A stretch of DNA of 64,000 nucleotides from the NCBI GenBank assembly GCA_013397695.1, contig VYZI01000202.1, forward strand, positions 315,869-379,868, given 5' to 3'. A program made the position numbers and the translations under genes. Under the pieces are notes generated by a model. That model saw only the letters and a list, made by a program, of their open reading frames with translations, made no database searches and was not told the DNA's origin. Below are positions 25,245 through 35,084 of the stretch, piece after piece (the stretch's first letter is position 1; every line of letters begins with the position of its first letter). The stretch is from Centropus unirufus (taxonomy: Eukaryota; Chordata; Aves; Cuculiformes; Centropidae).

Positions 25245-28200
25245 CTGCAAGGAAAGAAAATTCTGGTTATCACAAAAGCTCTGGGTGCTCTGGAGACTTG
25301 CTGTATTTGCAGGCTGGGATAGTGGGGGAATCGGAAGGGAGAGTCCCACCAGGTGATACCCTCAAAACAAGGGACCCTTTTGTAAGTGGCTCTTCCTGAC
25401 CAAAGTTACATTCGCAGTAGATGTTCTAGGCAGTAAAATTTATGCTGTGATTTCAAAAGGAAAGCATATAGGCAAACAGGGCACAAAGAATTCACAGATA
25501 CACCCGAAGAGATTGCTTTAGGAGTCACATCATAGGGGCCTAGAGCACACAAAACATCTATCTCAGTAGCTGCAGAACGGGAGGAGCAAAAAAAAAAAAA
25601 GCACAGAACAAATGTATGTGCAAAAGCAGGAAAAATCACAGGTTTTCTTGACCAACAGTAACAAGTCTATCCTATCTTTTTATTTCTGACAGCTGAAGAG
25701 GTGGATCTGATGATTTTTGTGGTCTTGATAACCGGGCAATTTTCTTGCTATTTCTTCTGCTCTGGAAATCAGGGCAAGTTTTTCCTCTGCTTAATCACTT
25801 TTCAAGGATTGTGATTTCAAGGATTTTCAACACTTATCAAAAAAAGAAGAAAGCAGCATACTCTTGATTCAACATTTAGCTTTTATGACATTTGCCAATT
25901 AAAGAAACCCCACATAGCTGCAGCATCTGCAGCCAATACAAGTCAGGAAATCTACTTTTTCTGATTGCCTTATAAACCCAAACAGGTTAAACATATATTC
26001 CCGGGATGGCACATTGCTGACTTGTCTCCAGATTAATTTTGCATTTCGCTAATAATTTTGCAATGTAAAGAATAATTTAAAAGTATATAGCTGACTTAAA
26101 AAGCTTAGTGATTTGGCTGTGTTTTGTGTCACTCCCGGGGCATATGACAAGTGACCCTGTCTCCCTAGCTTGATACAAAAAAATGACACACCGCGGGCCT
26201 CTTAGAAAGCTGCTAAACTTTTGCTTTAGTGCTTGGTTCAAAAACTTGTCAGTGTTTGCAGCTTGTGTGTTCTGAACATTTTCTCTTCCCTTCTGTTTTT
26301 TGGGTTTTTCTTTTTAATAAACTGGACCACAAAGCTGCTTAAGTGAATATCACACAATTAAAAAATTCCACAAGCATTCATAAGTCCAGAAAGGGGCGGA
26401 AGAAAACAGTGGAGAAAGTTACATTTCTCTTCTTACCCTTCTTCTAAATACTGAACATGAAAAATAAACTCCTCTTAGAAAACAATTTGCCAAATTCCAT
26501 CTTGCCATACAGGACATTGTAATAATTCAGGTGCTAACCGTGACATTTGTTTTACTCCTAGAACTACACAAAATTCACATGAGACTAAATTGACACTAAA
26601 TTTACTACCAGCCTCCGTTATTCCACTCTCTCTTTCTAAACACAATCTATATATTTTCTCAAAGGGAAGCTCTCCAAAGCCCCAGCTAAAAGGAATTTCC
26701 TTCCAGGAGGGATGGGGTCAACGTCGGCTAACTTCGCTCCGGGGATCACTCGTCTCAGCGCCTTCCCCGGCTTTCAGGTTATCCTGACTCTTTTACCTGT
26801 CTTTTTCCCTTTTCCTTTATTCGACTTTTCTCGTGCACGAAGGAAAAAGTAAAAATGTGCTTTTAAATTACTCCCGGACAAATCTTTCCCTCCGCACAGA
26901 CTCAGACATTCACGGGTTTCTTGCCTCGCGTCCCCCAAGTGACTGCCGAAGTCTGATAAGAAGCCAGGACCGTCGCCACCGCAGATCCTGTAATTACGCA
27001 GATCCTGTAATTACGTTTATCCCATCCTCAAGCACTCTCTGCGGTGATTTCTTTGCCTTTTTTTTTTTCTGTTTATCCTCTTGTTTTCTGGCCAATGTTG
27101 GACAGAAATCATCACTCGGAGACGGTTCTGTCTCTGTGTAACTCAAAAAATATTTTTAAGAGCTCTTTCCCAAGTTCATCACTCCTGTAATATTAAAAAT
27201 AATAAATGGAGGAGCTACTTGTAATGTCAAAGCCCTCCACGGACAGAGAGGCTTCTTGCAGGAGAACAAAACATCACCTCTTGCTGTCACACCGGCTCCA
27301 AGAGGGCTGAGTGCCGGGAGGTGGGAAGTCAGTATCCAGGCCGAAGGACCTTACCTAACCATCATTTTCCACCTCAAATCCTGCTGAAATCACCGGACCT
27401 GAGCACTTTATTGAAATCTTTTACAGAGCTAATTTGCAGATCTCGAACTGCCAGTTTGTAAAAGAGAAAAGAGGAGGAATTTTGAAGGGAAAAAAGTGAA
27501 CCGGGAGAAGATTAGGCCTTGTCTAATTCTGGTATTTAGGTCAGCATTAGAGGAGGGGGACTCGGTCTGTAAGGAAGCACGAGCTTCTTTTCACGCTTTT
27601 CCAGTATGCTTAAGGGTACATGAAAAATCACAAGCTGGAGCCACGCAGGGAATGACACGGGGGTAGGGCTGCTTCCCTCCCAGCCTCTCTGCCGGGCCCT
27701 CTCTCAGCACATAAGAAATCAAATTAATTCGGAGTTACTGCAAAGGAAAGGAAGGGGCTGAAAGCCAAATCCAAATGATTGCCTTCAAAAAAAGAGGAAC
27801 TGTAATAACACTAAACTTCCTTCTTGAAATTACAGGAGCAAATTCTGCGAGACTGCCCGGCTAAATATCTCACATCTGCAAAGTTATTGACTTAAATAAA
27901 GCATAGCATGTAAACATCAGGCAAGTTAGGATGCACGGAGGAGAGCGATCAGTTTGCTAATACAGGTGTACAGCAGCCAAGGCTCCTGGTGATGGGAAGG
28001 CAGAGTCTAGCACTGCCGGGATACGTTTTTCACCTTTTCTTGGAGGTGTCTCTGGGGCTTCTTATTTTTTGAAAGGAATTAATTGTGTTGGTTTTTTTTA
28101 AAGGGTTCTCACTGAAAGCGAAACACAATTCAGCACATATATAGCACCGCGGCTTGAAGGGCAAAAAGGTTTGAAAAGGGACCTGTCACTTCTGGCTCAG

Positions 28201-29140
28201 GTGTCCCTAAGGTGGAGGCGACAGGGTCGGGAGAGATGTCAGGGGCTAAAGAGGTCAGGCCCAACTCGGGAAACCTTGACAGGCTGCATACAACCAGACA
28301 GGGAGAAAGAAACTCCGTGTCAGGAAAGACCGCGGTGGGAAAGCGCGCAGGGCTGAAAGGGACAAGTCCCACGGCTTTAAGAGCGAGGAGATTGCTTTGC
28401 AACGTTTGATGTAAGGGAAACAAGGGGAAATTCCAGTTCTCGTTGCAACGGGATAACAAAAATGGACCAAGTGGCAGCCGGTGAGCCGTATGCCACGAAA
28501 GGGAGCAAGTCCGTGGTAGCCCCTCATCTTTCTACAGGTTTTAAGGCGTTATATATTTATATACATAAGAATAATTATATAAATATATAAATATAACGTA
28601 TATATGAAGAACTATGTAACACACATACACGTATCTCACACACGGAGGCATAAACACACATATAAAGTATTATCTATGTGTATGTCCTGCGCAGCTCGTA
28701 GCCCGATGCTCGGACCTCGGGGCCGGAGCGATGCCTTCCTTCCCTCCCTCCCCGTCGCGCTGCCCCCGCTTCCCCGGCCACTCACTTGGCGGAGGGGAAT
28801 ATCTCCCGGCTTCTTGGATCCAGGATGTGCCGTCCTCCGAGTTTTCCGATTTGACCGAAGCCGTGTCGAAGGTTTTTGTAAGCGCCCCGGATGGGCTGTG
28901 CGCGTCCCGGGAGCCGTGGCCCGGCAGAAGCAGGTTCCTGGAGGTGCCCACGGCCGCCCCGTCGGCGCTGCCCCCCGCCGCGGGCAGCGGCAGCTCTTTG
29001 GGGGGTTTCTTGTCGGACATGAGGGCTTCCACGCTGAACGGCAAGCTGGACACCTTGACTTTGTGGTGTTCCTCGGCGCCGGCCGCCGGGCCCTCCTCGT
29101 CGGAGGAGAAAACCTCCTTCGCCTTGGAAGGAGAAGCCAT
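24820..29140 (-). CDS. MSX2: MSX2 homeobox transcription factor (two exons, complete)
   Basis: The coding sequence joins 29140-28786 and 25244-24820 on the minus strand, 780 nt including TAA, giving 259 residues. Known role of the family: a nuclear, mainly repressive homeodomain protein downstream of BMP and Wnt signalling in limb, skull, tooth/beak and neural-crest tissue. Seen here: MASPSK start, acidic patch (residues 14-24), eh1/Groucho-like motif with LPFSVEALM (33-41), a VKSE stretch (96-99) followed by acidic residues that fits a SUMO-acceptor pattern, SPPPRHLSP (115-123) across the splice junction, homeodomain 134-193 with Gln50 and Asn51, and the family's proline-rich C-terminus ending in MYHLS. 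The length is slightly below that of mammalian MSX2 (about 267), the difference lying in the N-terminal region. The N-terminal start and lack of MSX1-type alanine/glycine-rich expansion argue for MSX2 over MSX1. The frame is intact with no missing key residue. Confidence 0.97.
25021..25200 (-). other. MSX2: MSX homeodomain coding segment (residues 134-193)
   Basis: The 60 codons run from NRKPRTPFTT to KAKRLQ. Recognition-helix residues WFQNRR with Gln50 and Asn51 are present, predicting the TAATTG-type site known for MSX proteins. Pro at homeodomain position 7 (residue 140) is the equivalent of human Pro148, the residue altered to His in Boston-type craniosynostosis; here it is the normal Pro. 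Position 39 is Asn, where I recall Ser in mammalian MSX2. Confidence 0.96.
26981..27015. repeat. Tandem duplication of a 17-bp unit in MSX2 intron
   Basis: The unit gcagatcctgtaattac occurs twice head to tail (26981-26997 and 26998-27014) and continues one base into a third copy. Each unit carries the palindromic homeodomain-type site GTAATTAC (26990-26997, 27007-27014). Confidence 0.95.
28545..28690. repeat. AT-rich / TATA and CA low-complexity tract
   Basis: An imperfect TATATA-rich run followed by CACACA- and ATACAC-rich sequence in the MSX2 intron, about 100-240 bp from the exon 1 donor. This is low-complexity sequence, likely length-variable. Confidence 0.75.
28786..29140 (-). CDS. MSX2: MSX2 coding exon 1
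   Basis: The exon carries 355 coding nt, that is codons 1-118 plus the first base of codon 119. The start codon at 29140-29138 has G at -3 and G at +4, a good Kozak context. The exon ends at a consensus donor (GTGAGT on the minus strand, 28785-28780). It encodes the acidic N-terminus, the eh1-like motif and the region running up to the conserved SPPP. The exon sits wholly inside a CpG island, so antisense frames stay open by composition alone. An in-frame ATG 75 codons upstream (29365) is not preferred because it overlaps the putative promoter motifs and its extension looks like GC-rich noise. Confidence 0.96.
29006..29044 (-). other. MSX2: eh1/Groucho-type repression motif (residues 33-45)
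   Basis: Residues LPFSVEALMSDKK match the engrailed-homology-1 pattern (F-x-V-x-x-L-M spacing) conserved in all MSX proteins and known to recruit Groucho/TLE corepressors. The motif lies in exon 1 before a KPPKE stretch. The binding role is family knowledge; the motif is seen directly. Confidence 0.85.
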
Positions 29141-29400
29141 CGCGGGTGCGGAGGGAGGCTGGAGCGGGGCCGCCCGGGGAGCTGCGCTGCGCCTCTGCCC
29201 GGCCCGGCCCTGCGCGGGGACTGCGCGACTGAGACGCTGCGGGGCCGCCCCCCTTTTTCCCCCCTCCGGGGGCTCCCCGGCTCTTTCCTCCTTTGGGAAG
29301 TGGAGTAAACGCCCCGCGGGCCAATCAGAGTCCGCGCTGGGGCCTGACGTCGCGGGGTGACTCATGCCATTGGCTCGGGAGCGGGAGGGAGGGCAGGGAC
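29141..29400 (-). promoter_or_regulatory. MSX2: MSX2 5' UTR and proximal promoter region
   Basis: Immediately upstream of the MSX2 ATG. Seen directly: a CCAAT box on the minus strand (29373-29369), an inverted CCAAT (CCAATCAG on plus, 29321-29328), a CRE-like TGACGTCG (29345-29352), an AP-1-like TGACTCA (29358-29364) and a GTAAAC forkhead-like motif (29305-29310). No convincing TATA box is visible. The transcription start is inferred to lie between about 29.18 and 29.32 kb. Confidence 0.6.
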
Positions 29401-29570
29401 CTTTCTTCTAATTTATTTATTTTATTTTTTTTCTTTAGGGGCTTATTTTGTTTGGGGTGTCCCCCCTCCCCCAGTCCCCTCCGAAATGAATTAGGAGTTA
29501 ATGACACGGGCAGCCAGCGGAGCTGTGCTATTAAGGAGCCGTCCAGGGCTATAATCATACCAAAGCATTA

Positions 29571-29610
29571 NNNNNNNNNNNNNNNNNNNNNNNNNNNNNN
29601 NNNNNNNNNN
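29571..29610. other. Assembly gap (40 N)
   Basis: Forty N bases lie about 430 bp upstream of the MSX2 start, next to a very GC-rich, CpG-dense stretch. This fits sequence dropout in avian GC-rich promoters. Some promoter-proximal sequence is therefore missing, and open frames crossing it are artefacts. Confidence 0.98.
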
Positions 29611-29629
29611 AAGGCTGATGATTAGGCGA

Positions 29630-29910
29630 AGAGGAAACTTTAGAAGATCGCGGCTCTGCCTCCTCTCGCCGCCGGCCCGGCTCCTCCGGCTCCCCACCCT
29701 CCATCCTCTCTTCCCCGCCGCCCCCTCGGGGACCCCAGCCCCAGCCTCGCCGCCCTTCCCCGAGCGGGGTGGGGTCCGGGGACCCCTACAAGTGAGGGGC
29801 TTCTCCTCGGGGTTACAGGGCACGGGGTGCTGGACCCTCGCTCAGCCAAATGCCCCTGCGGGAGAAACACGGGCGCCTGTTCCGCGCCCCAATTTTCATA
29901 TGAAAAGGGG
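29630..29910. promoter_or_regulatory. CpG-rich patch upstream of MSX2
   Basis: A strongly GC-rich block with many CG dinucleotides directly beyond the assembly gap. It may be the continuation of the MSX2 promoter island. No supported gene. Confidence 0.6.
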
Positions 29911-29959
29911 GTTTTCTTTGCGTTTTCTCGGCACTAAGACCTAAGACGGGGAAAACCAC

Positions 29960-30290
29960 TCTGCAGAGGTTAGATCTGTAATTATTTTTTTTTTTCCAGA
30001 GTCAATTACACACGTGATGAACAGATGAGCTTTAATAAATTAAGGGCATGCAGCCCTTAATTAAGAGGCATATCAAACCAGTACTATGAAAGCGATTCTC
30101 TCACTTTTGGACTTCCTACCAGTGGTATGAATAAAGACTATCCTTTTAAAAGCATTTCTAATTACCGTGCAGATAAAAGCAAATACATATTGTTCTTTTC
30201 ATAATTATTTTAATCTTATGCCAGGCATTATTTCATGCTGTTATAAGGACATGCCCGCAACTTTCTCTGTTTTTATTTTGTTTTTGGGTT
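29960..30290. promoter_or_regulatory. Candidate MSX2 upstream enhancer (CNE-like)
   Basis: An AT-rich block 0.8-1.1 kb upstream of the MSX2 ATG, sharply different from the GC-rich patch beside it. It holds CAATTA (30003-30008), an E-box CACGTG (30011-30016), CAGATG (30022-30027), a 10-bp-arm inverted repeat (30038-30062), TTAATTAA (30057-30064) and further TAATTA sites. Motif density and composition resemble conserved non-coding elements near homeobox genes; conservation itself was not tested. Confidence 0.45.
30038..30062. repeat. Perfect 10-bp-arm inverted repeat
   Basis: The arms are AATTAAGGGC and GCCCTTAATT with a 5-base ATGCA spacer. The right arm is followed by AA, giving an 8-bp TTAATTAA homeodomain-type palindrome. 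It could be a dimeric protein-binding site or simply a cruciform-prone sequence. Confidence 0.9.
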
Positions 30291-30299
30291 TTTTTAATG

Positions 30300-32090
30300 T
30301 TCAGGAAACACAGAGTTTGGGAACTGTTTCAGTGTTATTGTTAACTGAGGTTCTAAAACAAAAAAACACTCTGCGAAGGCAGCAGTGCTTCTGCCCAGGT
30401 CTCGGGCTGTGCAGTCCAGCTCCTCACCCCATACCCTCACTTCAGGGGCAGCTCGGATGGAGCTGCAGGCTTGGTCCTAGGTGGCTGGACTCAGCTCCCT
30501 GTGCAGTTTTGGTTATATCCGTTCCACAAAACACGCAGGATTTCACTGGGTTATCTTGTTCTAGATTTGGACTTCTGACTTCCCTCTCCAACGCATGCAG
30601 CAGTTTTGGTAGACACCAATCCTGCTAATGCAAGTCATGACTTCCCACTCTCTGCAGCTTGGCTGATTATACGTATTCCTAGAGGGAAAGCTGGTTGTTC
30701 CCTGTTCAAGAACTGATTTTGGGAGAGAAATTTGTCTGACTGTGATTTTGTATGGGACATGCTCTTCTGCAGATGCCAGGCCAGAGAGCATCTGGAGGAT
30801 GGTCCTGTGTTAAGTGTGCTGTACTGGGCTCAGGTCTCCCCCAGCCTCTTACAGCCCCCCAGTCAGTCAACAAGTATCCAAGCCACCCCAGCCTTGATAG
30901 CATCTTGTCTGGTGCCATGGATGGCAAATTGGGACCAGGACATGTGATTGCACTGTGGGAAGGTGTGTGGGAGGACATGTACCAGAAGCCATGTTACAAA
31001 ACCCCACTCATCAGTGGGGCTAATAGTAGGGTTTCCACACTCGTTACTTGTTGCTAGCAGTGTTACTGCATCGATGGGTTAAGGACTAAAGCCGGGCCAG
31101 AAGCCTTCCACTGCCTAAGTCCAACTAACCCGGCTGAGGCAGCCTGCAACATTTCGGGAAAGGAAGTCGTGATTCAGGCTTTTCTCCAAGGGGGAAAATA
31201 ATAGTCGATTCAACAAGCTAATGCCTTTCCAGTTGTTCTTGTTATCTCTAGTTTGACACTTCTTCCCCACAAAGCTCATCTCTTTGCTGGGTGATACTTG
31301 CAGAGAGATGTAGGACTTCAGTCACCCAGCCCTGGCCTTGTAGGTTCTCCTGCCACAGTGGGGTTGAGTTTGTCCCTCTTCTCCCCCCACCCCCCCTTTC
31401 CATACTTTCTCCATGCTTCCTGCACCATGACAAGTAAATGAGAATTGATGGACATGCAGGAACAATGTATGTGTGTCAAGAACAATGCACCGTCCATGGA
31501 AAGCCATTGTGGGGCTGCTGAAAATGCTACAGATAATTATACCACACTCCCAAAGTCAATGCCTGCTGGAAGGGCGCCTGGGGAAGGAGAGCTCACAGGA
31601 GGGCAGGTCATGGTGACACTGATCATGTTCCTTGGGTGCAGCTTCTCTCCCTGGCTGTTTGGCTGTGGCCTGGGTATGCAGGCTCGTATGCCATCCCTGT
31701 GGGCTTGAGGAGTCTGTATTGTCACCCTTGGGGATGCTGGAGGAAGAAGGGGGACCAAAGGACAAGCTTTTCTTGGCATTGTGAAGCATGGAGTAGGAAT
31801 TGACTCATGCATCCATGTTTGGCTGGCTTTCAGGTGCCACAGGGGTGCCTGGGAAAGCAAAGCACGGCAGGGTTTGCTCATGGCCTTTGCCCTTACCAGT
31901 GGTAGCCCATAGCGAGGTTGGAGCATTTTCTCTCTAAAGCCTGGAGAATTCTCTCCTTCCTCATCCATTCTCTTCTTCATCTTCCACCCAACAGGTAAAC
32001 ATAGGAGAATGAAGCCCCACAGGGCTCTGAGTGCCTGGATGGAAATCTCACTGAGATCTCTACTCAGGATCTCAGAGCGGCTGCCCATCC
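30300..32090. other. MSX2 upstream spacer, no gene recognised
   Basis: Mixed-composition non-coding sequence. A 183-codon minus-strand frame (31537-32088) and smaller overlapping frames show no domain. No repeats recognised. Confidence 0.6.
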
Positions 32091-32099
32091 ACAGACCAG

Positions 32100-32780
32100 C
32101 ATGGAATTCTCCCGGCCCTGGAGAACCGAAGTGAGTCTGTGGGCTTTCCCCTGCTTCGGGCTCTCCCCTCGTGTCCCCGGTGAGACCCCGCTCCCGGGGA
32201 GGGCGGTCCCGGGGCTCGGCTGTCAGGGTTCTCGGGGCTATTTCTCCTACGTGCCCCCCAAGACCGGAGCGCAGTCAGAAACCGCCGCACAGAACACGGA
32301 CGGATCCTAAGGATGCCCAGAAAGCTCCTAACCTGCCGGTGTCCCCCAGCCTCCCCTCTCGCCTCCGACAGCATCAACACCCGTGAGCCGGGACGGGCTC
32401 TGGGCGCCCCGGTCCTGGGGCTCTCAGCTGGAGTGGGACGAGAAGGGAGGGAGGGCAGGGGGAGGAGAGACGTTGCAGACAAACTGAGGCTGTTTTGCAG
32501 GCGCCAGGAGCGGGGAGATGAAAGGGAAGCTCCTGGGGGAAGTGGCTGTGCAGTTTGACCGGCTCCAGAAGCTGCAGCAGCGACGGCCCGTCCCGGCCAG
32601 CTCCGCCTCATCCCTCCCCCTGTCCCCCCTCGGGCTCCAGGCTGCCCCTCGGCCCACCTCCGCCTCGCCTTTCCCAACCCGGGGGCGGAGGGCGGCGACG
32701 GGCAGGCACTGCCACAGCATCCTCGCTCCCGTGTGCCTCGGGCGATGGGCGGCATCCCCGCCACAGCACAGAAATGCCAC
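32100..32780. promoter_or_regulatory. CpG island about 3 kb upstream of MSX2
   Basis: GC-rich with dense CG sites. It carries the longest open frame of the window (265 codons, minus), which is Arg/Pro/Ser/Ala-rich without domains. In mouse a BMP-responsive Msx2 module lies a few kb upstream, so this position is of interest, but I cannot align it. Confidence 0.6.
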
Positions 32781-33479
32781 AGCATAATTAGTCTGTGATA
32801 GCTGGTACAGGTGACTTGGTGGGGGACGGCTGTCCGGTTTCTCCAGGGCCCCCCCGCTCCCCGCACCACTGGTGTAAATTAGGAGGGAACCCTTTCGGTT
32901 CACCATATGAGCGAGTGCTGTTTCGTATCCCCAGCCCAGGCAAAGCACCAGCCCGAGTCCTTTACAGGCTACCTGAGGAGATAAAACGCCCGTGGGCAGT
33001 AGGGAGCACGTTTATTTTCCAAGACGGACAGCTCCACAAGTATTTCCCTCTTGTTTTATGTTCGATTCGGTTAATAAGCTGTTTTCTAAAAAGCGATTTT
33101 AAGGAGACACAGTGAGACTAACGTGTGGAAGTCCTCTAAGAAAGAAAGATAAGGCTCCTGATTTGACTAGAAAGACAGGAAAACGGACTCAGAGCGGGCA
33201 TCAAGTCTAAGTTTTACTCCGAAACGAGGTGTACGCCGAGGTAATATTTGATGTGTCAGATGTTGCGAGATTTTTGTCTCATCGCCTTGCTCCAGATGTG
33301 AGCTGGAGCCAAGGGAAAGGCGTTGTAATAGCAGATACTAAGCGTTTATCTCCAGACGCTAGAAAGGAATTAAAAAGAGCTGAGCATCAGAGCTTCCGAG
33401 GGATCAGGTCTGGTTACCGACGCTTCGATCTAGATCCTCCTCTTAAGTCTTTTGGATTTTGTTTCTGAAGCCGTTTTGG

Positions 33480-33690
33480 CTGTTAGCTGCGGAGCCAGCT
33501 CTCGGGCGGCTTATCGGGGGAAAACTTTCCCGGAGCATCCTCCGGCCACTCCGCGGACCCGGGCAGGCTGTGCCCGGCGCCGGGGAGGGCTCCGCTTGCC
33601 CGGCACGGCGGGGCGCGCAGCCCGGCTCCAGTGCGCGGGGAGGGTGGGCGCGAGGAGGCAAAGTTACATTATATTCGGTGCGGGAAATAG
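33480..33690. promoter_or_regulatory. Short CpG-dense patch
   Basis: About 200 bp of GC-rich, CG-dense sequence 4.4 kb upstream of the MSX2 start. No supported gene. Confidence 0.5.
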
Positions 33691-33810
33691 GCAGTAAGTG
33701 CAATCACGCGTTATAATTGTCCTCTGTGTCACCCGACAATGGTTCCTGTTTATCGCACCGGTGTCATCCACTCGTTAAGACAGAGAGTGTACAATGAACC
33801 GTGATTATTG
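33690..33810. promoter_or_regulatory. Candidate enhancer (CNE-like), short
   Basis: Just right of a CpG patch. Contains ATAATTGTCC, GACAATGG and TACAATGAAC SOX-like motifs and TGATTATTGCATAATAC. Composition shifts abruptly from the GC-rich neighbour. Confidence 0.35.
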
Positions 33811-34089
33811 CATAATACGAGAGTCTTCTTTCCCACCCGCCAAAGGTTTTTCTCTCCCTCTCTCTTCGCAGGTATTTAATTTACGATCAGGTATTTGTTC
33901 TGTTTGGCAAGAGACAGGGGATAGTTCTGAGAGATCAGATGCCTCCTGCTCAAAGCAGTTAGCAGTTTTGCCCCTAAGGGCTGAAAACGATTTTTTTTTC
34001 AAAGATAATAACTTTTTAAATAATCACATGGAAAAGCTTCGGGGAAGGAAAACGCTGTCTGAGAGGTTATATTTGCATGCAAAAAAAAT

Positions 34090-34520
34090 CGCGATCAACA
34101 GGATCTGATGGGGACGTGGTTTTCGGAGGCAATACACAGCCCCTCACTGCGAGCAAGGGTGGGATTCTGGGGGTGCCGGATGGTGTGCGTAGTGACAGGG
34201 GCTTCCTCAGGCGGTCCCGGACTCCAGAGGGTCCAACCCTGTCCTGGAGACCAGGGCCGGACCCAGCTCGCCTCGAAGCTAGCGCAGCCTGTGCTGCTTC
34301 CCAAGAGCGCAGGATTGGGCCCCGAGGAGAGACGCCTTGGGCACCTGCTGGCGCTGTGCCGCTCCCGAGCCGACACCCCAAATCCACTATCGAAAAAACA
34401 ACGTGGGCAAATTACTGCTGAGTTCAGCCCCAGCCAAGTGCAGGGACAGGCGCCCTGTCGGCCCGAAGCCCCGCGCCCAATCGGGTCCGCGTCCCCTGCC
34501 AGCGGCGCCTCGAGGGCAGC
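34090..34520. promoter_or_regulatory. CpG-rich patch upstream of MSX2
   Basis: GC-rich sequence about 5 kb upstream of MSX2, bounded on both sides by AT-rich tracts. Overlapping open frames in all directions are composition-driven. Confidence 0.5.
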
Positions 34521-34654
34521 CGGCACAGACTCCCCGAGACTTCAAAAATCTCTTCTCTCTCTGTTTTGTTTTTTTTTTTAATTTAAAGTGTCAGAGAAAG
34601 ACCTAAAAAAGTAGCAATCTATCACCTCTAAACAATTTTTTTTTCCTGGGCTTT

Positions 34655-34830
34655 GTCTTTCCGCTTGCAAGCGGTTTGCATCGAACTTGCTGCAGTGAAT
34701 TTTAATTATCGCACACGCCTTCTTGATTGTCTGGCTATGAATACATCAAAATGATTCACCTTAGCGTGGAAAATAATATGTGGAGAGTTACAAACCAGAA
34801 GTTCCTGCACTGATTTAGATTCGAGTACCC
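34655..34830. promoter_or_regulatory. Candidate enhancer (CNE-like), short
   Basis: An AT-leaning block right of the 34.1-34.5 kb CpG patch with TTTTAATTATCG, TTGATTGTCTGG and TACATCAAAATGATTCACC. No open frame. Confidence 0.35.
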
Positions 34831-35069
34831 GAGATTATTCTCAGTGACTGCTTATGCACACCCACCTCCCCATATAAACAAGCAACTGAGTATGTTTTTA
34901 TTGCAGCGTTTTTACTTTTTTCAGTGTTCATATACATTCGTTTTCGATGCTTTACCTCTTTTCCTCCACCGATCTAGGAAATAGAGAGAGGATAGGAGAT
35001 ATGAAATGTACTGAATTATCGTGTGCTCTAATGGATCCCCTATTAAAAAACCTGTTTTTAATGCAGTAT

Positions 35070-35084
35070 CTCCACAGTGTGGAG
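35070..35084. repeat. Near-perfect palindrome CTCCACA-G-TGTGGAG
   Basis: Seven-base arms around a single G. Each arm contains the RUNX core complement CCACA/TGTGG, so it could bind a RUNX-type pair; chance is also plausible. Confidence 0.6.

Larger units (their letters stand above)
25245..28785 (-). other. MSX2: MSX2 intron 1 (3,541 bp)
   Basis: A GT-AG intron with donor GTGAGT (28785-28780) and acceptor TTGCAG after a T-rich tract. A TGATAAC branch-point-like heptamer lies on the minus strand at 25271-25265, about 20-26 nt before the acceptor. The interior is AT-rich and enhancer-like in parts (25850-26120, 26980-27250, 27380-27470, 27830-27980), with homeodomain-type TAATTA/TTAATT motifs and a 17-bp tandem duplication at 26981-27014. 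I see no second gene inside it. The short open frames are non-coding noise or run antisense to exon 1. Confidence 0.92.
28690..29390. promoter_or_regulatory. CpG island over MSX2 exon 1 and promoter
   Basis: Dense CG dinucleotides and GC-rich sequence run from the end of intron 1 through exon 1 into the upstream flank. This is the expected promoter island of a developmental homeobox gene, typically unmethylated and often Polycomb-marked. Boundaries are by eye. Confidence 0.85.

Noticed and set aside
28604..29308. 234-codon plus-strand frame antisense to MSX2 exon 1
   Set aside because: Shadow of a GC-rich coding exon; no domain. A natural antisense RNA is possible but a protein is not supported.
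29293..29823. Open frames crossing the run of N
   Set aside because: They exist only because N codons are not read as stops.
31537..32088. 183-codon minus-strand frame
   Set aside because: No domain; overlaps other open frames and abuts a CpG island.
32072..32869. 265-codon open frame on the minus strand, longest in the window
   Set aside because: Lies in a CpG island. The translation is Arg/Pro/Ser/Ala-rich without domains, and overlapping frames on the other strand are equally open.
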